Positions 1 to 7,615 of a stretch of DNA of 7,701 nucleotides are shown here, piece by piece. The notes below the pieces were generated by a model. That model made no database searches. It saw only the letters and a list, made by a program, of their open reading frames with translations, and had not been told where the DNA came from. A program made the position numbers and the translations under genes. Positions within the stretch are counted from its first letter, which is position 1, and each line of letters opens with the position of its first letter. This DNA is from Anaerolineae bacterium (lineage in GTDB: Bacteria > Chloroflexota > Anaerolineae > B4-G1 > SLSP01): NCBI GenBank assembly GCA_016927095.1, contig JAFGNI010000699.1:1-7701 (forward strand), in the 5' to 3' direction.

Positions 1-924
1 CACTGGGAGGAGTCCAACTACGACTGGTGGGCAATGAACACTGACACACGCTCCACAGCCATCGTTCTGGACACGCTGGCGAAACTGGATCCGAACAATG
101 CGCTGATCCCGAACGTCGTGCGCTGGCTGATGGTCGCACGCGAGGTCGGCATCTGGGAGACGACGCAAGAGACGGCTTGGGCGCTCATCGCGCTGACCGA
201 CTGGATGGTCGAAACAGGAGAACTTGACGCGGACTATGAATTCGGCCTCTACCTGAATGACGAGCAGATGGCCCAGGGCGTGGCGACACGGGAGACGGTG
301 GGAGAAAGCGTCAAGACGGTCGTTCCCATTGACCAACTGGCAGCTGACATGACCAATGCGCTCACGATAGCAAGAACCGATGGTGAGGGCCGGCTCTACT
401 ACACCGCCCACCTGCAGGTCTATCTACCGGTCGAGTCCATCGATCCCGAGGACAGAGGATTTGTCGTCCAACGCCGCTATACTCTAGCGAGCTGTGAGGC
501 AGAGGACCGCAGGGCGTGCCCCGAGGTCCAGGAGATCCAGGTCGGGGACGTGGTGCGCGTCGATCTCACCATCATCTCTCCCTATGACCGGTACTACGTC
601 GTCGTCGAGGACCCGCTCCCCGCCGGTGGCGAGGCTGTGGACACTGGCTTAGCGACCACCAGTATGCTGGCGATGGATCCGGAGTTGCGGCGTGAAGATT
701 CCCGCTACTGGTGGTGGTGGAACTGGTACAGCCGCAGCGAGATGCGAGACGAGAAGGTGGTCCTGTTTGCCGACTACTTGGCGGCAGGCACCTACGAGTA
801 CAGCTACACTTTCCGGGCAACGCTCCCAGGCGACTACCACGTCATCCCCACCATCGCCAGCGAGTTCTACTTCCCCGAGGTCTTCGGGCGCAGCGCCGGA
901 CGGCTGTTGACTATCGCACCGTAA
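1..924 (+). CDS. alpha-2-macroglobulin family protein, C-terminal part (5' end outside window)
   Basis: The frame is open from base 1 to a TAA at 922-924, giving about 307 residues with no start, so this is the tail of a much larger protein. The first residues (HWEE, then WWAMNTDTRSTAIVLDTL) and the following helices ending ETAWALIALTDWM resemble the last part of the helical thioester domain of bacterial alpha-2-macroglobulins. Next come beta-rich segments (FGLYLN; LYYTAHLQVYLPV) and a receptor-binding-like C-terminal domain with VEDPLPAGGEAVD, a Trp-rich strand, MRDEKVVLFADYL, and the terminal FYFPEVFGRSAGRL. These proteins are known as envelope-bound or secreted traps that inhibit proteases attacking the cell. 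The CxEQ thioester motif, if present, would lie upstream and cannot be judged. The gene ends before a hairpin at 982. The family call is strong; the trap function is inferred from the family. Confidence 0.88.
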   Translation, partial: HWEESNYDWWAMNTDTRSTAIVLDTLAKLDPNNALIPNVVRWLMVAREVGIWETTQETAWALIALTDWMVETGELDADYEFGLYLNDEQMAQGVATRETVGESVKTVVPIDQLAADMTNALTIARTDGEGRLYYTAHLQVYLPVESIDPEDRGFVVQRRYTLASCEAEDRRACPEVQEIQVGDVVRVDLTIISPYDRYYVVVEDPLPAGGEAVDTGLATTSMLAMDPELRREDSRYWWWWNWYSRSEMRDEKVVLFADYLAAGTYEYSYTFRATLPGDYHVIPTIASEFYFPEVFGRSAGRLLTIAP

Positions 925-981
925 CCAAAGCCCACCCACCGCTTGACGCGATGGCGTGAGCGGCATCCGCGGGCGAAAAGA

Positions 982-1024
982 GCCCCCGAGCACCTTGTCC
1001 TTCAAGGACGGGACGCTCGGGGGC
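982..1024 (+). terminator. long hairpin, probable terminator of the alpha-2-macroglobulin gene
   Basis: A perfect 10-bp stem (982-991 with 1015-1024, GCCCCCGAGC/GCTCGGGGGC) is followed inward by a 2x2 internal loop. A second helix then forms (994-1001 with 1005-1012, including two G-U pairs) and closes a 3-nt loop. The tail CTTCGTTCAT has only a poor T-tract, so intrinsic termination may be weak or assisted. Its position 58 nt after the stop codon fits a terminator. Confidence 0.7.
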
Positions 1025-1093
1025 CTTCGTTCATAGCAACCCACCTGACCTTCTGGCACGTGATCATGCCAGTCATGAAGAAGACGCAAATCC

Positions 1094-1122
1094 TGGTAAT
1101 AGCCGGGCATATGTACTATACT
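1094..1122 (+). promoter_or_regulatory. probable promoter of the KH-domain gene
   Basis: A near-consensus -10 box TATACT lies at 1117-1122. Seventeen bases upstream, 1094-1099 (TGGTAA) is only a weak match to a -35 box (3 of 6). Transcription would begin near 1129, leaving a 5' leader of about 40 nt before the ATG at 1168. The placement between a terminator hairpin and an orphan gene supports it. Confidence 0.5.
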
Positions 1123-1167
1123 AGACCTAGGCGAAGGACGCACCCCTACCTCAACAAGGAGAGAACG

Positions 1168-1404
1168 ATGACCGCGATCAAGGAGATGGTTGAGTACATC
1201 GCCAAGAGTCTAGCCGACAAGCCCGATGCTGTCCAAATCTCAGAATCTGTCGGAGAGACCGTCATTATGATCGAGATGAATGTTGCGTCCGAAGATATGG
1301 GCAGGATGATCGGCAAGAAGGGGCGGACCATCAACGCGATACGCTCACTTGCCAGAATCCTCGGGGCAAAGATGGAAATGAAGGTCAGCGTGGAAATCGT
1401 GTAG
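1168..1404 (+). CDS. khpA: KhpA-type KH-domain RNA-binding protein
   Basis: This 78-residue protein is a single type II KH domain, the usual size for KhpA (about 75-80 residues). The RNA-contacting loop is the IGKKGR segment at residues 48-53, with the G-x-x-G at 49-52. It is followed by the helix TINAIRSLARILGAK and preceded by an acidic beta-rich segment (residues 28-40). Members bind RNA in the cytosol, often as a KhpA-KhpB pair, and affect cell division and small-RNA biology in Gram-positive bacteria. I chose the ATG at 1168 because AAGGAG (1156-1161) stands 6 nt upstream. An in-frame ATG at 943 would read through the hairpin and promoter. In many bacteria khpA lies between rpsP and rimM; here it stands alone, with terminators on both sides. 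The family is confident; the role in this organism is inferred. Confidence 0.9.
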   Translation: MTAIKEMVEYIAKSLADKPDAVQISESVGETVIMIEMNVASEDMGRMIGKKGRTINAIRSLARILGAKMEMKVSVEIV

Positions 1405-1450
1405 CCGCCGCAGCAGCTCGGGCTGACCCTTACAGGCGAGGCCTACGAAG

Positions 1451-1479
1451 CCCCCTCGTTACAGAGCATAACGAGGGGG
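1451..1479. terminator. bidirectional terminator between khpA and the mutase gene
   Basis: A perfect 11-bp GC-rich stem (1451-1461 with 1469-1479, CCCCCTCGTTA/TAACGAGGGGG) closes a 7-nt loop. On the plus strand it is followed by TTCTCTGTTGTGT. It lies 46 nt after the khpA stop and 15 nt beyond the mutase stop on the other strand, so it can serve both convergent transcripts. The tail is moderately T-rich on the plus strand and poorer on the minus strand. Confidence 0.85.
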
Positions 1480-1494
1480 TTCTCTGTTGTGTGC

Positions 1495-3171
1495 TTACAG
1501 CATAACCTTGGGTTGGTACTCGCCCCAGACGTCCCTCAGTACCCCACAGATCTCCCCAAGCGTGCAGTCCGCCTCCACCGCGGCGATGAAAAGCGGCATC
1601 AGCGGCGTCCCCGGCGAGCGCGCCGCGCTCGAGATCTGGTCCAGCATAGCCGAGACGCGCGTCTGATCTCTGCCCCGCCGGAGCTCAGCCAGCCGCTCTC
1701 GCTGCTGCTGTTCTACTGCCGGATCCACCTTGAGCTGGGTGATCTCCACCTCATCCTCCTCTTCCTGGAACTCGTTGAGGCCCACGATCACCTGCGCCTT
1801 CCGCTCGATGGCCAACTGCGCCTGGTAGGCTGACTCCGCGATCTCGGCCTGCATGTATCCCTGCTCCACCGCAGCGGGCGCCCCCCCAAGATCATCGATG
1901 GTGGCGATGTAGCCGTTGGCGCGCTGTTCGATCTCATTCGTGAGATATTCGAGATGGTAAGAGCCGGCGAGGGGGTCAATGACATCGGCAACGCCTGACT
2001 CGTAGGCGATGATCTGTTGCGTGCGCAGCGCAACGCGCACGCTCTCCTCTGTTGGCAACCAGAGAGCCTCGTCCATCGAGTTTGTGTGGAGCGACTGCGT
2101 CCCCCCCAGCACCGCAGCCAGCGCTTGCAGCGTGACACGGATGACGTTGTTCATCGGCTGCTGCGCCGTCAACGTGGAGCCCGCCGTCTGGGTATGGAAT
2201 CGTAGCCGCCATGAGCGATGGTCTTGAGCCCCAAAGCGCTCGCGCATGATGCGCGCCCACATGCGCCGCGCTGCCCGGAACTTGGCCACCTCCTCCAGGA
2301 AATTGTTGTGGGCATTGAAGAAGAAGGATAGCCGCGGGGCGAAGTCATCGATATCGAGCCCGGCATCCAGCGCCGCCTGGACGTAGGCAATACCATTGGC
2401 CAACGTGAAGGCCACCTCCTGTACAGCCGTGCTACCAGCCTCTCGGATATGGTAGCCGCTGATACTGATGGGGTTCCACTGCGGCACTTCGTTGGCACCA
2501 TAGCGGAAAGTATCGGTGATCAGTCGCATCGAGGGACGCGGCGGGAAGATGTAGGTACCCCGGGCGACATACTCTTTGAGGATATCGTTCTGGATCGTCC
2601 CGCGCAGGGCTTTCGGGGCAACGCCCTGTGACTTGGCAACGGCAATATACATCGCCCACAGCACAGCCGCAGGCGCGTTGATGGTCATCGACGTGCTGAC
2701 CTTGCCCAAGGGAATCTCGCGGAAAAGCTGGCGCATGTCCTCCAGAGAACTGATCGACACCCCGACCCGCCCCACCTCCCCGATGGACAGCTCGTCATCG
2801 GCGTCGTAGCCCAACTGCGTGGGCAGGTCAAAAGCGACAGAGAGACCCGTCTGGCCTTGCTCCAGCAGGTAGCGGTAGCGAGCGTTGGACTCCTCCGCCG
2901 AGGCATAGCCGGCGTACTGCCGCATCGTCCAGAACCGGCCCCGGTACATCGTGGGTTGGACACCCCGAGTGAAAGGATACTGACCCGGGAAACCGATATC
3001 CTCCACGAAATCCAGCGTCAGATCGACCGGCGTCTCCACGGCTTGCAGTGGGATGCCGGAGGTCGTCTCGAAGTGCGCCTGGCGCTCAGGGTATCGCGCG
3101 ATAGCTTTCTCATAGGTAGACGCGCGCCATGCTTCCGCTTCCCGCAGAATCTCCTCGCGATCCTCTCCCAT
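1495..3171 (-). CDS. methylmalonyl-CoA mutase, large catalytic subunit (N-terminal domain type)
   Basis: This is a 558-residue adenosylcobalamin-dependent acyl-CoA mutase catalytic chain, a TIM barrel with no B12-binding domain; it ends after the barrel and a short linker. That is the stand-alone layout seen in archaea and Bacillus, which works with a separate cobalamin-binding subunit of about 140 residues. Residues conserved with the Propionibacterium enzyme are Tyr86 (RQY, Y89 there), Gln194 (TIQN), Arg204 (ARGTY, R207 there) and Tyr240-His241 (GYHIREAG, Y243-H244). Isobutyryl-CoA mutase has Phe and Gln at the Tyr and Arg positions, and 2-hydroxyisobutyryl-CoA mutase has Ile at the Tyr, so methylmalonyl-CoA/succinyl-CoA is the best substrate call. 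The start is supported by AAGGAG (3181-3186) 9 nt upstream. It is the last gene of the minus-strand group, 56 nt after pepF. The B12 subunit, epimerase and MeaB/ArgK chaperone are not in the window. Confidence 0.93.
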   Translation of the reverse strand: MGEDREEILREAEAWRASTYEKAIARYPERQAHFETTSGIPLQAVETPVDLTLDFVEDIGFPGQYPFTRGVQPTMYRGRFWTMRQYAGYASAEESNARYRYLLEQGQTGLSVAFDLPTQLGYDADDELSIGEVGRVGVSISSLEDMRQLFREIPLGKVSTSMTINAPAAVLWAMYIAVAKSQGVAPKALRGTIQNDILKEYVARGTYIFPPRPSMRLITDTFRYGANEVPQWNPISISGYHIREAGSTAVQEVAFTLANGIAYVQAALDAGLDIDDFAPRLSFFFNAHNNFLEEVAKFRAARRMWARIMRERFGAQDHRSWRLRFHTQTAGSTLTAQQPMNNVIRVTLQALAAVLGGTQSLHTNSMDEALWLPTEESVRVALRTQQIIAYESGVADVIDPLAGSYHLEYLTNEIEQRANGYIATIDDLGGAPAAVEQGYMQAEIAESAYQAQLAIERKAQVIVGLNEFQEEEDEVEITQLKVDPAVEQQQRERLAELRRGRDQTRVSAMLDQISSAARSPGTPLMPLFIAAVEADCTLGEICGVLRDVWGEYQPKVML

Positions 3172-3227
3172 ACTTGCACTCTCCTTATACCCGGCGACGT
3201 GCCGAACTCCGACGGCAGACGAGCAGC

Positions 3228-4985
3228 TCAGACGAGCTTCTTGAGCTCCTCCAGCATCTCCGCCAACAAGTCAAAGCCGCTCTGCCAGAAGTCAGCTGAG
3301 GTCATGTCAAAACCCGCTTCCCGAATGATGTGGTCAGGGCTGGCGGATCCACCGTAGGCCAGGATCCGGCGATAATCAGGCTCGAACGCGGCCCCGATCT
3401 CTTTATACTTGCGGTAGAGCGCCAGCACAAGCAGGTTGCCAAAGGCATAGGCGTAGCAGTAGAAAGGCGTGTGGTAGATGTGCGGAATCGCCGTCCACTC
3501 CAGAGCGAAGTCGTCGCTCACGCGGACGGCATCGCCAAACTGCTCCCTCAGGTTCTCAAGGTACCGGGCGTGCAGGTCATTGGGCGTTGCATTAGCCAGA
3601 ATCATGTCGTGCGCCGTGATCTCGAAGAGCACGAAATACCCCTGGCGAATGATCGTTGCATAGGCGTCGTCGAGGAAGGTACCCAATAAGGTGCGCCGAA
3701 CCGACGTATCCTGCTCCTCGGCAAGCAGCTTGTCGGTGAGCAGCATCTCACCAAAGACCGAAGCCGTCTCCGCCATCGGGAGCGCCGAGTGGAACGTCAA
3801 TACCGAATGGTCTTCCGCCATCATCGCGTGCACCGCGTGGCCTAGTTCGTGCGCCAACGTGGACACGTCGCGGATCTTGCCGGTGTAGTTGGCCAACACC
3901 CAGGGCGTCATGGTGGGCAGGACCCCATAGCAGTAGGCGCCGCTCATCTTCCGAGGTCGTATCTGAGCATCAAGATGGCGCTCCTCAAGGACACGCATCG
4001 CGCGATCCGCTAACTCGGGCGAGAACGCCCGATAGCTCTCGTCGACGATACGGACCGCATCGGCAAAGGCGTAGGTCTTTTCTGACTCGGACAACGGGGC
4101 ATAGAGATCATAGCGGCGCAGCTGTTCGAGACCCAGAATCTCAGCTTTCAGCCTGAAGAAGTCCTGGAAGAGCCCCACGTTCTCGCGAATGACACTGAGC
4201 AGGATCTCGACGACGGCATCCGGCAGATCGTTGGAGAGGTTGCGCACGCTGATAGGGCTGCTGAATCCCCGGATCTTGAGCTGCTCCTCACTCCAGTCAC
4301 GGACGCGCGCTGCGTAGATCTCGGAGAGCACATCCTTCTCGCCGTCATAGACGCGATAGAGCTCCTGATAGGCCGCCGCTCGCAGGTCCGGCGAGGGATC
4401 AGACACATAGGACATCAGCTCGCCGCGGGTCATCACGCGCTCCTCGCCGTCCACGACTAGATGGAACGCCAGTCCCATCGTGATCATATCGTAGATCGTG
4501 AGCACACTGTTTATGCCGTTGACATCCTTGACATTGATGATGCGCTCTTCGGGCTCGGTCAAGGTGTAGGGCTTGAAACGTCGCAAACTCTCCAGGTAGT
4601 AGCGCGCGTCACCAGACACCGCTAGAAGGCGATCAGCCATAGCCTCGTCGAGTTGCCGCCACCAAAGCGTAAAGAAGAGTGTCCGGTTCTCGAGATTCGC
4701 CGCGAACTGATTGGCCCGCGCCCGGAAGGCGAGAGCGGCCTGGTCAGCCGTGTCTTCGGAAAACCAGAGGTAACTGTAGGCCGCAAGCTTGGACACGTCG
4801 GCATAGAGCGTTTCATAGCTTCTGAGGATCTCCTCAAAGGTGGCCTCCGGAAGATCCGGGGAAAGCGCCCCACGGTATGTCTCAAAGATAGCGAGGCGCC
4901 CTTCAACTTCGGCGAGCGTCTCTTCGATCGCCGGCGTGCCGGCGTCAGGAAGAAGATCGCTCAAGTCCCATCGTTCTGGTTCCAT
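3228..4985 (-). CDS. pepF: oligoendopeptidase F (M3 family zinc metallopeptidase)
   Basis: This is a 585-residue cytosolic peptidase of the M3B family, close to the usual length of about 600. The zinc-binding motif HELGH is at residues 379-383, the third ligand is probably the Glu of PMAETAS (about residue 406), and the conserved active-site segment PHIYHTPFY is at 501-509. The N-terminal helical part carries the RWDLSDLLP opening typical of PepF. The family hydrolyses medium-length peptides internally and does not cut intact proteins. I chose the ATG at 4983-4985 because AAGGAGG is at 4996-5002, 10 nt upstream. The longer reading from a GTG at 5015 would translate through that ribosome binding site. 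It follows the membrane-protein gene by 45 nt and precedes the mutase by 56 nt, so it is probably co-transcribed. A metabolic link, with peptides supplying amino acids for propionyl-CoA, is inference. Confidence 0.94.
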   Translation of the reverse strand: MEPERWDLSDLLPDAGTPAIEETLAEVEGRLAIFETYRGALSPDLPEATFEEILRSYETLYADVSKLAAYSYLWFSEDTADQAALAFRARANQFAANLENRTLFFTLWWRQLDEAMADRLLAVSGDARYYLESLRRFKPYTLTEPEERIINVKDVNGINSVLTIYDMITMGLAFHLVVDGEERVMTRGELMSYVSDPSPDLRAAAYQELYRVYDGEKDVLSEIYAARVRDWSEEQLKIRGFSSPISVRNLSNDLPDAVVEILLSVIRENVGLFQDFFRLKAEILGLEQLRRYDLYAPLSESEKTYAFADAVRIVDESYRAFSPELADRAMRVLEERHLDAQIRPRKMSGAYCYGVLPTMTPWVLANYTGKIRDVSTLAHELGHAVHAMMAEDHSVLTFHSALPMAETASVFGEMLLTDKLLAEEQDTSVRRTLLGTFLDDAYATIIRQGYFVLFEITAHDMILANATPNDLHARYLENLREQFGDAVRVSDDFALEWTAIPHIYHTPFYCYAYAFGNLLVLALYRKYKEIGAAFEPDYRRILAYGGSASPDHIIREAGFDMTSADFWQSGFDLLAEMLEELKKLV

Positions 4986-5030
4986 GTTCAGGTTTCCTCC
5001 TTCATCAGGCGTCACCGTCGCGGGGATAGC

Positions 5031-5423
5031 TCAGCGTGACCTGCGCTTCGTCCCGCGTGCAGGCAGGCTTGTCAACACAAAGACAACGGCCAAAAACAGC
5101 AGGCTCAACAGAAGATCTCGGAGCCACAGCCGGCGAGCGTGCGTCGAGACATCGCCGAAAACGTGGATAAGCCATACCGTGGCCTGGTAGGCGATCGCGC
5201 CGGCGCGTATGAGCCAACGTGCCCGATCCAGACGCCGCAGTGCCACGATGCCACAGGCCAGAAGGGCCAGACCCCAGGCCAAGTAGACCACGCCGAGAAG
5301 CCAGAAAGGCCAGCTCGTCGTGTCTGCCAACACAGGATGGACCGCAAAGGCCAAGATACCGCGGGCTACGTTGGCGATTCCTAGAGCCGCATATAGGACC
5401 AGCAGGAGCCACGATCCAATCAC
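5031..5423 (-). CDS. small four-helix integral membrane protein, function unknown
   Basis: This is a 130-residue hydrophobic protein that I do not recognise as a named family. Four likely transmembrane helices are visible at about residues 4-27, 38-62, 70-90 and 101-121. Basic loops lie between and after them (RRLDRAR after the second helix, the C-terminal tail GTKRRSR), so loops and tail may face the cytoplasm. The start is a GTG with GGGAGG about 5 nt upstream (5429-5434). An overlapping frame (5005-5412) on the same strand gives an Arg/Gly/Ser-rich reading with no membrane pattern and is a shadow. The gene sits 27 nt after the methyltransferase and 45 nt before pepF. Nothing in the sequence shows a substrate or partner. 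The gene is well supported by its hydrophobic helix pattern; its role is not. Confidence 0.75.
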   Translation of the reverse strand: MIGSWLLLVLYAALGIANVARGILAFAVHPVLADTTSWPFWLLGVVYLAWGLALLACGIVALRRLDRARWLIRAGAIAYQATVWLIHVFGDVSTHARRLWLRDLLLSLLFLAVVFVLTSLPARGTKRRSR

Positions 5424-5450
5424 CCTACCCTCCCGGATTTGCCCCAGATC

Positions 5451-6266
5451 TCAAGTACCTAGTCTGCGCGTGGAGAAGAAGACATAGGCACCGGGGTCAG
5501 CCAGGGGCTCTTCGTAGAAGCGCTTCAGCAGCAGTTCGGTGACCCGCAAGTTCCACGCGCTTGGCACCAACAACCATCGCCCAGAGAGCCTCCTAGCCAA
5601 AACACTGGGTAACCCTAGCGGATGTCCCCACTCTAACGCAGCCAGGGCACCAGCCGAGAAATAGGGCCACCATTGCACCACAGCGAGGCCCACAGCTGCC
5701 AAGTGCTCAGCCCAAGTCTCCGGCTCGAAGTAGTAGTGATGTCGCGATATCTTGTCGAAGAACCGCCGGTAACGCTCTGCCAAAGAGGTCAGACCGACCC
5801 GGTCCAGGGCCCTGGCGACCGACAGGAAGTGCCGGAAATTGGGGCCCGGCACCGCGAAGTGAAACCAGCCGCCGGGCTTCAAGACACGCGAAACCTCAAC
5901 TAAGACCGGATCAACCTGCGGGATATGCTCCAACACGGAGTTGCTGACAACCGTCCGAAACACAGCATCTGGAAAGGGCATCGCCGCACCGTCGGCGTGT
6001 GTAAGCCAGCGGTGACCGCGGCGCGACGCAGCCTCGGACAGAGGTCGCCACCAGGGATCAAGGCCAACATCCAGAGGTGACAGGAACGTAGCCTCGGCAA
6101 AGTCCCCGTCACCACAGCCCAGATCCAAAACCGGTCCAGGCATGGGCAGATCCTGGTAGAAATCGGCCTCTACGGCGCGAAGCAGCGCACGAAAAGCCGG
6201 CAACTGCTGCAACTGCCGGCTGAAGTTGGCGGGACGTTTGGTGATGTCGGGCGATGACGGTTGCAT
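5451..6266 (-). CDS. class I SAM-dependent methyltransferase (Methyltransf_11-like)
   Basis: This 271-residue protein has a Rossmann-fold methyltransferase core. Motif I VLDLGCGDG is at residues 46-54, an acidic residue that should contact the SAM ribose is at D70 (VGLD), the motif II region SNSVLEHIP is at 108-116, and LKPGGWFHFAVP is at 129-140. These are the marks of the UbiE/Methyltransf_11 group, which methylates small molecules, quinones or lipids. The C-terminal third, rich in Trp, Tyr and Leu (FYEEPLADPGAYVFF near the end), would contact the substrate, and I cannot name the substrate. The ATG at 6264-6266 has no clear Shine-Dalgarno sequence. It starts 20 nt after the lipoprotein stop, so translation may depend partly on coupling. 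A later Met at residue 42 would cut into the core and is unlikely. Confidence 0.88.
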   Translation of the reverse strand: MQPSSPDITKRPANFSRQLQQLPAFRALLRAVEADFYQDLPMPGPVLDLGCGDGDFAEATFLSPLDVGLDPWWRPLSEAASRRGHRWLTHADGAAMPFPDAVFRTVVSNSVLEHIPQVDPVLVEVSRVLKPGGWFHFAVPGPNFRHFLSVARALDRVGLTSLAERYRRFFDKISRHHYYFEPETWAEHLAAVGLAVVQWWPYFSAGALAALEWGHPLGLPSVLARRLSGRWLLVPSAWNLRVTELLLKRFYEEPLADPGAYVFFSTRRLGT

Positions 6267-6286
6267 AGCTCAACTACCGGCACGCG

Positions 6287-7528
6287 TCATGGTCGCAGAT
6301 GAGGGCACAGGTCTTGCTGCTCGAAGACGGGGTTGGCGTAGCCGAAGCCGTACAGGAAGTCCACGATCGTCTGTGCAGCCTCAACATCGACGGCATAGAC
6401 GCAGGCGCTCGATACCTCGCCATCTCGCTGGTACGCTCGCCAGAAGCGCTCCGCCAGGGTCTTCACAGCCTCTCGGACCGCCAGCGGCTGCGGTGATGCC
6501 ATCAGCGCTGCGTAACTAGATTCAGCCGCCGCGTCGTCCCCGCCGGAGGCATTCAAGATCACCAGACGCCACTGCCCAAGAGCCTTGAGACCATCGTGCT
6601 CTTCCTCCGGACTGGAGGCGGCGCCCCAAGCCGTCAACACTTCATCCTGAACGACACGCTGGTAGAGCGCTACAGCGCTCACCATATCGCCGGCAGCAAA
6701 AGCAAGGTCGCCATCGACGAGGGCATGATAGCGATAGGTGGGCGGCGCTGTCGTCTCGGCGGTCACCGTGATAAAGTCGCCGGTCCAGCTAAGCGTTGTC
6801 GTTACGGGACGCTGCGGGCCGGCGCCCACGGAGCCGATGCCGCCACTGACCACGATGAGGTCGTCCCCCTCGATGTGGAAATCGGGGTAAGGAAACTGCA
6901 GCGCAGCGTCAATTTGGCTGACGAAGTCATCACCACCCCACGACCAGACATAGGGCGTGTGCCAACAGGTGTGCGCGCCGCAGGAGAAGTCGGAAAAGAC
7001 GAGGTCAGCCACGCCATCACCATTGAGGTCTTCCAGTGCGATGAGGTTGAGGCTGTACCACTCGGCCGGCTCGTATCTATAGAGTTGCACCACGTCGCCA
7101 TCCTGGCAGGTGAAGACCACCATATGGCCTTCGGGCGTTATCTGTTGGGACAGCGGATCCACCAACGTCACGACGATCTCTGGCGTTCCGTTGCCAGTCA
7201 AGTCCCCGATCAGGAGCATCTCCTGATCGCCAAGGGGAATCCGCTGGGCATCCCCACCCTGATCCAGATAGGTCTCGATTGCGGCGGTGTTGTCCTCAAT
7301 GCTATCGGTCAGCGTCGGAGGCCGCAGATCTTGTGATGCAGGACACGCAGCGGGCGTCGGCGAGGGATTGGGCGTCATCGTGACGGTGGGGGGCACCGGC
7401 GTAGCTGTGGTGGTAGGGTCGGGCAAGGTGGCAGGGACGGACTCTCGCGTCGGCGCCACCAGCTCCAGCAAGCCACACCCCAAGGTCACCAACAACAGCA
7501 CGAGTCCCAACCCCACACGAGCCTTCAT
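6287..7528 (-). CDS. secreted lipoprotein with FG-GAP/VCBS-like repeats
   Basis: This 413-residue protein has a lipoprotein signal peptide: basic start, hydrophobic core LGLVLLLVTLGC, probable lipidated Cys18. The -3 residue is Thr, so the lipobox is slightly off consensus. A Pro/Thr-rich linker covers residues 31-60. Two calcium-loop-like motifs follow, DLTGNGTPE (109-117) and DLNGDGVAD (167-175). They match the FG-GAP/VCBS pattern of beta-propeller blades, though only two are plain, so a full propeller is not shown. Residues 265-345 are helical and contain GDMVSAVALYQRVV, which resembles one tetratricopeptide repeat. The ATG has GAGGAGGT 8 nt upstream (7537-7544) and a promoter beyond it. 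It should be anchored on the outer face of the membrane. A role in binding or surface structure is inference; no ligand or enzymatic motif is visible. Confidence 0.8.
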   Translation of the reverse strand: MKARVGLGLVLLLVTLGCGLLELVAPTRESVPATLPDPTTTATPVPPTVTMTPNPSPTPAACPASQDLRPPTLTDSIEDNTAAIETYLDQGGDAQRIPLGDQEMLLIGDLTGNGTPEIVVTLVDPLSQQITPEGHMVVFTCQDGDVVQLYRYEPAEWYSLNLIALEDLNGDGVADLVFSDFSCGAHTCWHTPYVWSWGGDDFVSQIDAALQFPYPDFHIEGDDLIVVSGGIGSVGAGPQRPVTTTLSWTGDFITVTAETTAPPTYRYHALVDGDLAFAAGDMVSAVALYQRVVQDEVLTAWGAASSPEEEHDGLKALGQWRLVILNASGGDDAAAESSYAALMASPQPLAVREAVKTLAERFWRAYQRDGEVSSACVYAVDVEAAQTIVDFLYGFGYANPVFEQQDLCPHLRP

Positions 7529-7587
7529 CCGCTCAGACCTCCTCGCAAGTCACGATCTCCGTATCCCCACATAGGAACCAGGTCCGT

Positions 7588-7615
7588 AGTATAGCTGGCC
7601 CATGCGCAATCGCAA
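7588..7615 (-). promoter_or_regulatory. probable promoter of the five-gene minus-strand operon
   Basis: Read on the minus strand, TTGCGA (7610-7615, 4 of 6 to the -35 consensus) is followed after a 16-nt spacer by TATACT (7588-7593, 5 of 6 to the -10). The lipoprotein start at 7528 lies about 60 nt downstream with a strong ribosome binding site. Confidence 0.6.

Noticed and set aside
943..1404. A 153-residue reading that contains the KH domain with 75 extra N-terminal residues
   Set aside because: It runs through the hairpin at 982-1024 and the promoter at 1094-1122; the ATG at 1168 has a proper ribosome binding site and gives the standard KhpA length.
1495..3171. Isobutyryl-CoA or 2-hydroxyisobutyryl-CoA mutase identity
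   Set aside because: The Tyr (RQY) and Arg (ARGTY) that mark methylmalonyl-CoA specificity are both present.
3200..3217. Small hairpin TGCCG/CGGCA between pepF and the mutase gene
   Set aside because: A 5-bp stem with an 8-nt loop and no T-tract is too weak to call a terminator.
3330..3689. A 119-residue plus-strand open frame
   Set aside because: It is antisense to the conserved C-terminal part of pepF and has no family features.
5005..5412. A 135-residue minus-strand reading overlapping the membrane protein
   Set aside because: It is Arg/Gly/Ser-rich with no domain or helix pattern; the overlapping frame 5031-5423 has four hydrophobic helices and a good ribosome binding site.
6596..7336. 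A 246-residue plus-strand open frame
   Set aside because: It is antisense to the lipoprotein gene, has no ribosome binding site or recognisable domain, and arises from high GC codon use.
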